Assembly (NCBI GenBank): GCA_027307335.1
Contig: DAHUXD010000006.1
Span: forward strand, 1 to 45,340
Direction of reading: 5' to 3'
From: Acidobacteriota bacterium
GTDB taxonomy: Bacteria; Acidobacteriota; Thermoanaerobaculia; UBA5066; Gp7-AA6
Length of the DNA stretch: 45,340 bases
Shown here: piece by piece, positions 25,198 through 32,705 of the stretch
Numbering within the stretch: the first letter of the stretch is position 1
Layout: each line of letters opens with the position of its first letter
The notes under the pieces: generated by a model
What the model saw: the letters and a program-made list of their open reading frames with translations, nothing else
Databases searched by the model: none
Told to the model about the DNA's origin: nothing
Translations under genes and position numbers: made by a program

Positions 25198-27467
25198 AGG
25201 CCCACCCTGCGCAGAAGGTCCTTGAACCTCGGATCTCCACGGAGGGGATCGAACTGCGGCTCCCACGGAAGGAACGCCACTTCGTGGGCGCGGATGGCGA
25301 CCGCCTTCTCCAGAGCGTCGAAAGCGGCGTCATGCTCGCCAAGCGCGGTGTGGAGGAGTGCGAAGGAGTAGGGGGAAACGAATCGCTCCTTCGTCTCGCG
25401 GAGCACCGTCAGGATCGTCTCGGCCTCGGATCGGCGGCCTGAGGTAACGTACGCGCAACCGAGCTCGGCATTGACCAGAGGGTTGCCTTCGGTACGTCGC
25501 AGGAGGTCGCTGAACTCCTCGACGGCCTTGGAGTGCTCGCCAGTCTGAAGGTACACGTACCCCAAGAAGAGGTGAGCCGGCAGGAAGCCCGGATCCATCT
25601 CGAGCGTCTTTTGAAGCTGACTCTGCGCCTCATCGTAGCGCCCGGCCATGTGGTTCCCGTAGCCCAGCGAGGCGCTGATAATCAGCGAGAGAGGGTCGAG
25701 ATCCAGGGCGAGACGCAATTCCGCAATGGCCTCATCGAAGCGACGCGGCGGCAACAACGCGTTCGCAAGGTACTGGTGAGCCGTCGGGTAGTTCGGGTCG
25801 AGCTCGATGGCGCGACGGAACTCCCGCTCCGCGCCATCCCAGTCCCAGTCGTAGTACAGAAGGGCATAGCCCAACGCCGTGCGGGCGACCGCCAGGTCAC
25901 CGTCGAGCTCCAGGGCTCTGCGCGCCGCGGCCTTGGCCTTGGGGAATGACTCGGCCGGAGCCTCGTAGTTGTAGAAGCCGAGGTTGTTGTAGCAGTCGGC
26001 CATGCCGGCGTACGCGAGCGCGTACTCGGGATCCTCTTCGATGGCCAGGCGGAAGCACTCGATTCCCTTGCGAAGAGCATCGGGCGAGCGCTTGTTCCAG
26101 AAAAAGCGCCCCTTCAGGAAGAGGCGATGGGCCTCGGTGCTCTCGGTCTCGCGCTTCGAACGCCGGTGCTCCTCCTCGCTCGACAGCTTCAACCGGAGCG
26201 TCTCCGAGATCTCGCGCGAGATCTCCTCTTCGATCGCAAGGATATCGGACAGCTTTCGGCTGTAGTTCTCTCCCCAGAGCTGGGAACCGTCGCGGCCGTC
26301 CACGAGCTCGGTCTTGACGATCAACGTCTCTCCGCGATGGAACACCCGGCCGGTCAGGACGGCGCGCACACCGAGCTCCCGGCCGACGTGCTGCGGGTCG
26401 GCGTCGCGGCCCTTGTAGCGCGAGATCGTGCTCCGCGCCATGACGCGCAGGCCGGGCAGCTTCGAAAGGCTGTGGATGATGCTCTCGGCGATCCCGTCCG
26501 ACAGGTACTCCGCGTCCGGATCGCCGCCCGCGTTGGCGAACGGCAGCACGGCCATGGACTCGATCGGGCGCCGGTGCGACCCCGAGGAGGCCGGGGGCGC
26601 GATCGTCGCGCCTCGCAAGACCTCTTTCAACGCGAATTCAAAGTCGCGCGCCGACTGAAACCGCAGCTCGGGATTCTTCTCGAGGCACCGTCCGATGATC
26701 GTCGAAAGACCCGGTGGCGGACCGGACTCCGCGCCGACGTCCGTCAGGGCAGGCGGCTCCTCGTTGAGGATCGCCGCCATCGTCTCCGCCGGCGTGCGCC
26801 GCCGGAATGCTCGGTTGCCGGTCAACATCTCGTGCAGAACGCAGCCCAGCGAGAAGAGGTCCGTTCTCCAGTCGGCCGGGTCCCCGAGAACCTGCTCGGG
26901 CGACATGTAGCCGATGGTGCCAAGAATCGTTCCCGGGCTCGTTCCCTCTTCGGTCATCGCCTGGGTGACGCTCTCGCCCGACGAGGTTTGCTCGCGGCGC
27001 GCCAGACCGAAGTCGAGAATCTTGACGCGGTCTTCGCGCGTCAGGAACAGGTTCTGCGGTTTCAAGTCTCGATGGACGATCCCTTTCGCATGCGCGGCGG
27101 ACAGTCCGTCGGCGATCGCGATCGCGATCTCGGCGGCGTGGCGCCACGGGATCGGCCCGCGCAGCAGACGCTCGCTCATCGATTCTCCTTCGAGGAGCTC
27201 GAGGACGACGTAGGACGTGTCTCCGTGTCGGTTGAAGTCGTGGATCGCGAGGATGTTCGGATGCGACAAGGCGGCGACCGCCTTGGCCTCGCGCTCGAAA
27301 CGCGATAGCGCCACCGGATCCGCAGCCAGACGCTCCGGCAGCACCTTGATCGCGATTTCGCGGTCCAGCCGCGTGTCCCTGGCCCGATACACCTCCCCCA
27401 TCCCGCCCGCACCCAGCGGAGCGAGGATCTCGTAGGGGCCGAGGCGCGATCCGCCCGAAAGCGGCAT
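25194..27467 (-). CDS. Ser/Thr protein kinase with TolB/FlgO-like and TPR domains (copy 2)
   Basis: 757 aa, same domain order as the next gene and very similar to it. Kinase motifs: GAGGMGEVYRARD (19-31), Lys41, HRDLKPQN, DFGLARRE, GYMSPEQV. The linker again has SSGSHRRP and no membrane helix. The sensor-like domain begins MAVLPFANAGGDPDAEYLSDGIAE. The TPR region (YALAYAGMADCYNNLGF, AEREFRRAIELDPNYPTAHQYL, KTLEMDPGFLPAHLFLG) is the best preserved of the three. Its ATG overlaps the upstream stop (TAATG), and its TGA overlaps the next start (TTGA). Shared hinge and sequence mark copies 2 and 3 as the most recent duplication. Confidence 0.92.
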   Translation of the reverse strand: MPLSGGSRLGPYEILAPLGAGGMGEVYRARDTRLDREIAIKVLPERLAADPVALSRFEREAKAVAALSHPNILAIHDFNRHGDTSYVVLELLEGESMSERLLRGPIPWRHAAEIAIAIADGLSAAHAKGIVHRDLKPQNLFLTREDRVKILDFGLARREQTSSGESVTQAMTEEGTSPGTILGTIGYMSPEQVLGDPADWRTDLFSLGCVLHEMLTGNRAFRRRTPAETMAAILNEEPPALTDVGAESGPPPGLSTIIGRCLEKNPELRFQSARDFEFALKEVLRGATIAPPASSGSHRRPIESMAVLPFANAGGDPDAEYLSDGIAESIIHSLSKLPGLRVMARSTISRYKGRDADPQHVGRELGVRAVLTGRVFHRGETLIVKTELVDGRDGSQLWGENYSRKLSDILAIEEEISREISETLRLKLSSEEEHRRSKRETESTEAHRLFLKGRFFWNKRSPDALRKGIECFRLAIEEDPEYALAYAGMADCYNNLGFYNYEAPAESFPKAKAAARRALELDGDLAVARTALGYALLYYDWDWDGAEREFRRAIELDPNYPTAHQYLANALLPPRRFDEAIAELRLALDLDPLSLIISASLGYGNHMAGRYDEAQSQLQKTLEMDPGFLPAHLFLGYVYLQTGEHSKAVEEFSDLLRRTEGNPLVNAELGCAYVTSGRRSEAETILTVLRETKERFVSPYSFALLHTALGEHDAAFDALEKAVAIRAHEVAFLPWEPQFDPLRGDPRFKDLLRRVGL

Positions 27468-29884
27468 TACGCTTGAGGTCCGGTCGCCGGCAGACCGACT
27501 TTGCGCACGATCTCCCGGAACCTCGGCTCCTTTCTCACGAGGTCGAGCCGCGGATCGTTGTTGAGCCAGAGAAGCCAGTGCGAGCGCTCCTCATACGCCT
27601 TGTCGAGCTCGTCGAGAGTCCGCGCCTTATCCCCGAGACCGGCATAGACGAGGGCGATCGCGTAGCTCGATGCGAATTTTCCCTGGCTCGCTCGCGCCGC
27701 AAATTCCTGCAAGATCGCGTCGGCCTTCTCCGGCTTGCCCCACTGTCCGTACAAGAACCCGATCGCTGCCAGCATGGGCGTCCACGGCCGCAAGGCGGGG
27801 ACCTTTTCGAATTCAGCTTCGGCCTGATCGAACTTTTTCTGAGACGTATAGATTCGGCCGAGCCAGAAGTGGCCGGCCGGGAAGTTTGGATCCATTTCCA
27901 GGGCCGTTTCGATGGCCCGCAGGGCGGCGTCGGTCTGGCTGCTGTAGTACAGCATGTACCCCTGATCCGTCTGGATCGCCACCGAGAGCGGGTCGAGTCG
28001 CTGAGCGACCGCGACTTCCGCCAGCGAGTCCTTCGGCCGCCCGGTCGCCATCAGGAGGTAGGCGTACCACTGGTGCCCGACCGCGTAACTCGGATTGAGC
28101 TCGATTGCGCGGCGGTACTCCTTTTCGGCCAGCGGAAAATTCCAGTCGTAGTACATGACGACGTATCCGAGCGAAGCGTGGGCCTCGGCCAGGCGGGGAT
28201 CGAGCTCCAGGGCCTTCTGCGCGGCGGCCTTCGCCCGGGGAAACGAGTCCGCCGGCGAAAGATAGTTGTTGTAGCCCAGCTGCGAGTAGCAATCCGACAT
28301 GCCCGCGTAGGCCGGCGCGTACGTCGGGTCGGCATCGATCGACTCCTGGAAGAGACGGATCGCCTCGCGCAGATTCGCTTCTTTGCGCTTGCCGTATTCG
28401 TTCCGGCCGCGCACATAAGCGTCGTATGCGGCGGGCAGCACTGGACGCGTCGCGGCGGCGCGGCCCGCCTTCCCCTCCGGCGTCAACTTCGCGCCGACCT
28501 CGCGCGCGATCGCCCGCGCGATCTCGTCCTGCAAGGCCAGGATGTCTTGCGCTTCGCGCTGGAACGAGTTGGCCCAGACGTGCTTGTCCGAGGCGGCGTC
28601 GATCAACTGCGCCGTGATCTTGACGTGCTGGCTGTCGCGCACGACTGACCCTTCCACCACGTACTCCACGCCCAGCGTCTTCGCGACTTCGGGAATCGTC
28701 TTGCCCTTGAGGGGCATGACGGATGTCCGGGACGTCACGCGCAGGTTCGCGATCTTCGCGAGATCGGTCGTGATCTCTTCCGTCATCGCGTCGACGAAAT
28801 AGTCCTGCCCCGGATCACCGGTCATGTTCGCGAGGGGAAGGACGGCGAGCGTCCGCGCCGATGGCGCTCCGCCCGAACGGAACAGACGGTCGCGAAGGCC
28901 GCCCGGGTCGACGATCAGCAGGAGCACCAGGGCCGCAGCGGCCGCAGCCGCAGGCGGCCACCATCGGCGCCCGCGGGCCGAAGGAGTCGGCACCGCGGTG
29001 GGCGCCGGGGGCGAAACGGCAGAAACCGATGCGGACGCTCCCGAGATCTCCTTCAAGGCAAAGGCGAGGTCCCGCGCAGTCTGGAATCTCTCGTCCCGGT
29101 TCTTCTCGAGACACCGTGCGACGACCCGGTCGAGCCCCGCGGGAAGCGGCGCGGCCGAACCGGCGATTTCGGGAGGCTGGTCCCGCAGAATCGCGGCCAT
29201 CGTCTGCCCCGGGGTGCCGCCACCGAAGGCGCGCCGCCCGGCCAGCATCTCGTAGAGAACGCATCCGAGCGAGAAGATGTCGCTGCGCGCGTCGGCGACT
29301 TCTCCGCTGACCTGCTCGGGCGACATGTATCCGACGGTTCCCAGGACGGTCCCGGCCTCGGTCTGAACCGCCGCCGTCGGCGCGGAGGTGGCGTCCTCAG
29401 GCGGCACGTCGGTGCGAGCCAGGCCGAAGTCCAGGATCTTGACGAGCCCGCCCGAGGTCAGAAAGACATTTTCGGGCTTGAGGTCTCGATGCACGATTCC
29501 CCTGGCGTGCGCCGCGGCCAGACCGTCGGCGATGGCGATACCGATGTCGACGGCCTTGCGCCAGGGCAGGCGCTCGCGCGAGATCCGCTCCCGTAATGTT
29601 TCGCCGTCCAGGAGCTCGGTGACCGTGTACCGCACGCCGCCCTGCTCGCCGAGATCGTGGATCGCGAGGATATTCGGGTGCGAGAGAGCCGCCACCGCCT
29701 TCGCCTCCCGCTCGAACCGCGCGAGAGCCCTGGGGTCCGCAGCGAGTCGCTCGGGAAGCACCTTGATCGCTACCTCCCGATCCAGCCGCGTGTCCTTCGC
29801 TCGATACACCTCTCCCATTCCGCCCGCGCCCAGCGGCGTGAGAACCTCATAGGGACCGAGGCGGGCCCCCGCCAAAAGGGACAT
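27467..29884 (-). CDS. transmembrane Ser/Thr protein kinase with TolB/FlgO-like and TPR domains (copy 1)
   Basis: 805 aa. The kinase domain is about 10-275 with GAGGMGEVYRAKD, Lys41, catalytic Asp134 in HRDLKPEN, Asp152 in DFG and GYMSPEQV. A Pro/Ala linker and one membrane helix follow (about 307-325, WWPPAAAAAAALVLLLIV). Beyond the membrane lie the TolB/FlgO-like domain (LAVLPLANMTGDPGQDYFVDAMTEEITTDL) and several TPRs. This is the classic bacterial receptor-kinase layout: cytosolic kinase, external sensor. The start is ATG 29884. It is first of three coupled kinase genes and lies 41 bp after the barrel gene. The FHA regulator upstream is a candidate phosphorylation target. Confidence 0.92.
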   Translation of the reverse strand: MSLLAGARLGPYEVLTPLGAGGMGEVYRAKDTRLDREVAIKVLPERLAADPRALARFEREAKAVAALSHPNILAIHDLGEQGGVRYTVTELLDGETLRERISRERLPWRKAVDIGIAIADGLAAAHARGIVHRDLKPENVFLTSGGLVKILDFGLARTDVPPEDATSAPTAAVQTEAGTVLGTVGYMSPEQVSGEVADARSDIFSLGCVLYEMLAGRRAFGGGTPGQTMAAILRDQPPEIAGSAAPLPAGLDRVVARCLEKNRDERFQTARDLAFALKEISGASASVSAVSPPAPTAVPTPSARGRRWWPPAAAAAAALVLLLIVDPGGLRDRLFRSGGAPSARTLAVLPLANMTGDPGQDYFVDAMTEEITTDLAKIANLRVTSRTSVMPLKGKTIPEVAKTLGVEYVVEGSVVRDSQHVKITAQLIDAASDKHVWANSFQREAQDILALQDEIARAIAREVGAKLTPEGKAGRAAATRPVLPAAYDAYVRGRNEYGKRKEANLREAIRLFQESIDADPTYAPAYAGMSDCYSQLGYNNYLSPADSFPRAKAAAQKALELDPRLAEAHASLGYVVMYYDWNFPLAEKEYRRAIELNPSYAVGHQWYAYLLMATGRPKDSLAEVAVAQRLDPLSVAIQTDQGYMLYYSSQTDAALRAIETALEMDPNFPAGHFWLGRIYTSQKKFDQAEAEFEKVPALRPWTPMLAAIGFLYGQWGKPEKADAILQEFAARASQGKFASSYAIALVYAGLGDKARTLDELDKAYEERSHWLLWLNNDPRLDLVRKEPRFREIVRKVGLPATGPQA

Positions 29885-29925
29885 GAATCTGGCGAGATAC
29901 TATCGCCAGCACTCAGCCGGGACAG

Positions 29926-31041
29926 CTAGAAGCGTCGACCGAAGCTCGCGATGACGAGAAAGGGCACGAAGTCCGAACCGACGTGCCGGTGGAGAGACTC
30001 GTCGAGGGTGCTGTCCAGCTTCTTCGCATAGACCCGAACGGGAACGCTCACGGACGCGGTGTTGCGGCCGAACGTGTACGACAGCCCCGGCTCGAAGAAG
30101 ATCTCGTAGCCAGGCCGCCGCCAGTACAGGTCGGTCCCACCGATGATGTCCTTCACCATGACGCCGTTGATCAGGCCGCCGGCGGTCAGGACAAGGTCGT
30201 GGTGCACCGGCAGGAGATAACCCGCTCCCAGCCGAGCCGAATAGGTGTCGGGGACCGCCCGCAGCGGACCGGGCGATCCGTTCGGCGTGGGCTGATGCAC
30301 CCCGCTGGTGCCCGTCAGGCTCATGCCGTAGTAGCCGGAACCGTACGCCATGAACGGGCCGCTGCCGAGGGCCGCCGTGCCCTGCGCCTGGAAGAGCAGC
30401 TCCCATCCGCCGTTGCCGAGCTGCGCCCCTTCGTCGATCGGCGCAGTGGCCCCACCGACGAAGGTACCGGTGACGTCGTCTTTCCCCGTCGGCGCCTTGA
30501 TTCCAAGGCCGACGGAGCCGGAAACTGCGGACGGCAGGGTCGGGTCGTTCAGCCAGTACTCCGCCTGGAGCGAAACGTCGCCGATACCCCCGGCGCCGTA
30601 GTGGTAGAGCTGGTGGTCGGCCTGCGTCCCGTAGACGACGTCCAGGGAGCCCGTCAGAAACGGAACCGTCAGATCCATCTGTAGACGATTCGTCACACCG
30701 TAAAGAACGTCGACATCGAAGATATTCACTGTCCTTACTGGCGGCGTCCCGAACAGCGCTCCGAGCGCGGCCGGGGGCGGCGCCGGAATCGTTCCCGACG
30801 GCGGATGGTCGACGCGTTGGCTGCCGAAAAACCACTGGTCGGTGTGCGCGTACTGGTAGGAAATCTGCGCCTGCCAGATCCCCTTGCCCAGGAACGGCTG
30901 ATTCTGCAGGCCCAGACTGGGCTCTGTGAATCGGATCGGCTGTCAGCCCTGGCCGGATGCGTGACGAGTTGCGGAGAACAGGATCGCCAGGGACGCGAGC
31001 AAGACCCACCGGGAGGAGCGAGAACGCGGGCATCCGTTCAC
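29926..31041 (-). pseudogene. outer-membrane beta-barrel protein gene interrupted by in-frame TGA
   Basis: A GTG at 31041 with AGGAGGT 5 nt upstream starts a typical signal peptide (RWVLLASLAILFSA...ASGQG) that stops after 32 codons at a TGA (30943-30945). The same frame continues without further stops for 338 codons: QPIRFTEPSLGLQNQPFLGKG, QISYQYAHTDQWFFGSQRVDHP, VNIFDVDVLYGVTNRLQMDLTVPF, then alternating amphipathic strands ending VPFLVIASFGRRF. The C-terminal Phe and strand pattern indicate an outer-membrane barrel of the putative-transporter kind. An internal GTG (30729) would give a protein with no signal peptide. So this is a recent nonsense mutation, a sequencing error or recoding. It lies upstream of and likely co-transcribed with the three kinases. 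Confidence 0.8.
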
Positions 31042-31046
31042 CACAC

Positions 31047-31053
31047 ACCTCCT
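31047..31053 (-). promoter_or_regulatory. strong Shine-Dalgarno of the interrupted barrel gene
   Basis: AGGAGGT on the minus strand is 5 nt before GTG 31041. It supports that GTG as the original start and shows that the signal-peptide part before the TGA is still set up for translation. Confidence 0.7.
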
Positions 31054-31239
31054 CACCAGAGACTGTCAGGTCTTCTTCACACAGTCGCAGCGAAATCCCG
31101 GGGAATCTCCGGCTTTTCTGGACGGTGACGCAGTCCTGGTCCCTCGGGCCGCGGGACGGCGGCTCTCGAGTTGCCAGGCACCAGGACAATTCGCATCGCC
31201 GATATGGGGTCTCGTGGAGACGGAGCCCCTATGGGATCG

Positions 31240-31269
31240 ATTCGACACCCACGCGGGTCGGGTTGTCAA
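31240..31269 (-). promoter_or_regulatory. promoter candidate for the barrel-kinase operon
   Basis: Minus strand TTGACA (31269-31264), an 18-bp spacer and TCGAAT (31245-31240). The -35 is perfect and the -10 matches 4 of 6. It lies about 200 nt before the barrel GTG and just after the FHA regulator's stop, so it could drive the kinase operon separately. Confidence 0.3.
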
Positions 31270-31289
31270 ACGTGTCCAGCACTTCCGAA

Positions 31290-31949
31290 TCAGTCCGGCT
31301 CGACGCTCGTGACCGTCGACTGTGGCGTTTCGAACAGGCGCACGAGCAACGGCACGGATCCGATCCTGACCGTGTCGCCATCGGAAAGCGGCATCGGCGC
31401 GTGGACCCCCGCTTCGCCGAGGAAGGTGCCGTTCTTGCTGCCGAGGTCCTCGACCGTCGCACCCGTGTCCCCCACGATGATCCGCGCGTGCCGGCGGGAG
31501 ACGCTCGGGTCGTCGAGATGAACGGCCGCTCCCGGATCCCGGCCGATGATCGTCTCGCCCGGCTCGAGAGCGATCCGGGTCTTGCCTCGGAGCAGCCAGA
31601 CGGCCAGACCGCTGCGGCCGACGCCGACCACACGGTCACGCTCCTCGGCCGCCTCCCCCGAGAACGCGTAGCCGACGCGGTGCACCGTGCGCACGAAGCG
31701 GGACTGGTGCGCTTCGTCGCCGATGGCACCGCGGACCTCCGCGAGCACGCTCGTCAGCGTACCGTCGGAGACGAAAATGCCCGGCCAGAGTTTCTCGTGG
31801 ATCTCGGCCTTCGGGACCACGCGGGGCCGGTTGTGGATCAGGAGCTCCAGAAACTGAAATGCCTTCGGCTGGAGGTGCACTTCGGCGCCGCGGACGACGA
31901 GCTGCCGCGTCTCCGAATCGAGCACGCATTCCCCGAACCGAAGTCGCAT
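31290..31949 (-). CDS. winged-helix DNA-binding protein with FHA domain
   Basis: 219 aa. The N-terminal half (1-95) is an OmpR-type Trans_reg_C winged helix: FGECVLDSETRQL, LQPKAFQFLELL, EIHEKLWPGIFVSDGTLTSVLAEVRGAIGD, FVRTVHRVGYAF. The C-terminal half (about 125-210) is an FHA domain with IIGRDPGAAVHLDDPSVSRRHARI and LGSKNGTFLG, holding the Arg, Ser, His and Asn-Gly residues that bind phosphothreonine. There is no receiver domain. The layout recalls mycobacterial EmbR, which is controlled by the kinase PknH, and three Ser/Thr kinases lie directly downstream. I infer a kinase-controlled transcription factor. The start is ATG 31949; the 5' leader has a CCCGG...CCGGG hairpin shared with the decayed paralogue at 17339-17593. 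Confidence 0.92.
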   Translation of the reverse strand: MRLRFGECVLDSETRQLVVRGAEVHLQPKAFQFLELLIHNRPRVVPKAEIHEKLWPGIFVSDGTLTSVLAEVRGAIGDEAHQSRFVRTVHRVGYAFSGEAAEERDRVVGVGRSGLAVWLLRGKTRIALEPGETIIGRDPGAAVHLDDPSVSRRHARIIVGDTGATVEDLGSKNGTFLGEAGVHAPMPLSDGDTVRIGSVPLLVRLFETPQSTVTSVEPD

Positions 31950-32074
31950 CGCCGCCCCCGGGAAAGAAGCCGGGAATTCACCGCGCCTCGGCGAGGACTC
32001 AGCGCCGCGCGCGTCGGTAAGGCGATTATCGCGCAGGCCGGTTGCACCGGCACGGCGCGGCGAAGGAGGTGGCC

Positions 32075-32191
32075 ATGTTCGACAGAACGCCGCAGAGCGC
32101 TGGTGGTCCTCGTCGGAAAGCTCTCCTGACTCGATGCTCCAGCGGGGAACGAGGTCACGGGTCTCGGTGGGGGCGGCGGGAGACCTGGTGA
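32075..32191 (+). CDS. small ORF with strong ribosome-binding site, unknown
   Basis: 38 codons (MFDRTPQSAGGPRRKALL...) starting 5 nt after AAGGAGGT. It is divergent from the FHA regulator, with nearly the same spacing (126 bp between starts) as the FWFFD-module gene has from the decayed paralogous regulator (131 bp). The N-terminus is basic but no hydrophobic signal follows, and the frame runs into the antisense of the haloperoxidase remnant. It may be a small protein or the stump of a lost divergent partner. Confidence 0.35.
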   Translation: MFDRTPQSAGGPRRKALLTRCSSGERGHGSRWGRRETW

Positions 32192-32649
32192 CCCGCCGGC
32201 GCCGACCGTGGCACGAAACCGTCGGTGCTTCGCCACGCCCAGATCGCGTCGGCCACGGTCTGCCCCCATGCGATTCCCCGCTCGATGGACTGGCCGTTGT
32301 CGGCTCCCGGACCGCTGGAGATCCCGGAGAGTGAGGCTGTCCGCTCGGCGTCGAGTGTGCTCGTCTGCGCCGGATAGAGGTTCACGAGCACCGCGTAGGC
32401 CGCCTGCACCGCGGCGGCTCGCCGCGAGGCTCCCCGATCCGCGGCTGGTTCCACGTGGATGGACGTATAGCGCCGCTCGATCCCGTTCACCGCGTCGAAG
32501 ACCGAGGCCGCGACGGTCGCCCCGACCCGGCTCATGGCGAGGGGCGACGTCGACGCCGCGAGAGCCGACTGCAGCATGATCTGGTTCCAGTCGGTCACCT
32601 CGTCTGCCCGGGCGAGGCCGGCGGCGCCTCCCAGGGCGAGCATGCCCAC
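32155..32649 (-). pseudogene. truncated vanadium-dependent haloperoxidase-like protein
   Basis: About 164 codons. A signal peptide (MLALGGAAGLARA) is followed by the N-terminal helical part of the vanadium chloroperoxidase/PAP2-like family: DEVTDWNQIMLQSALAASTSPLAMSR, VFDAVNGIERRYTSIHV, RRAAAVQAAYAVLVNLYPAQ, SIERGIAWGQTVADAIWAWRSTDGF. Family members normally continue with a Pro-rich PPPPP segment and then the vanadate-binding core. Here the frame breaks after STDGF and ends within 18 codons; a GLPPPPP stretch survives in another frame. All catalytic Lys/Arg/His residues are missing, so the gene is dead. It follows purL by 57 bp, which probably has no functional meaning. Confidence 0.75.
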
Positions 32650-32705
32650 CGCGAGGGCGGCCGGGACTTTTCCGAGCGATCCCGGGAAAGGAGGCTGAGG
32701 GTCGC

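Noticed and set aside
22936-29884. CRISPR or tandem-repeat array, suggested by repeated similar blocks in this region
   Set aside because: The similarity is between three whole kinase genes about 2.3 kb apart, not short spaced repeats.
30943-30945. Selenocysteine coding of the TGA in the barrel gene
   Set aside because: No SECIS-like hairpin was evident just after the TGA, and outer-membrane barrels are not known selenoproteins; mutation or error is simpler.
29900-31189. A 429-codon minus-strand frame over the barrel gene
   Set aside because: It is longer than the barrel's open part but has Arg/Ser/Pro-rich shadow composition; the true frame is one base off and contains the barrel strands, signal peptide and Shine-Dalgarno, broken by one TGA.
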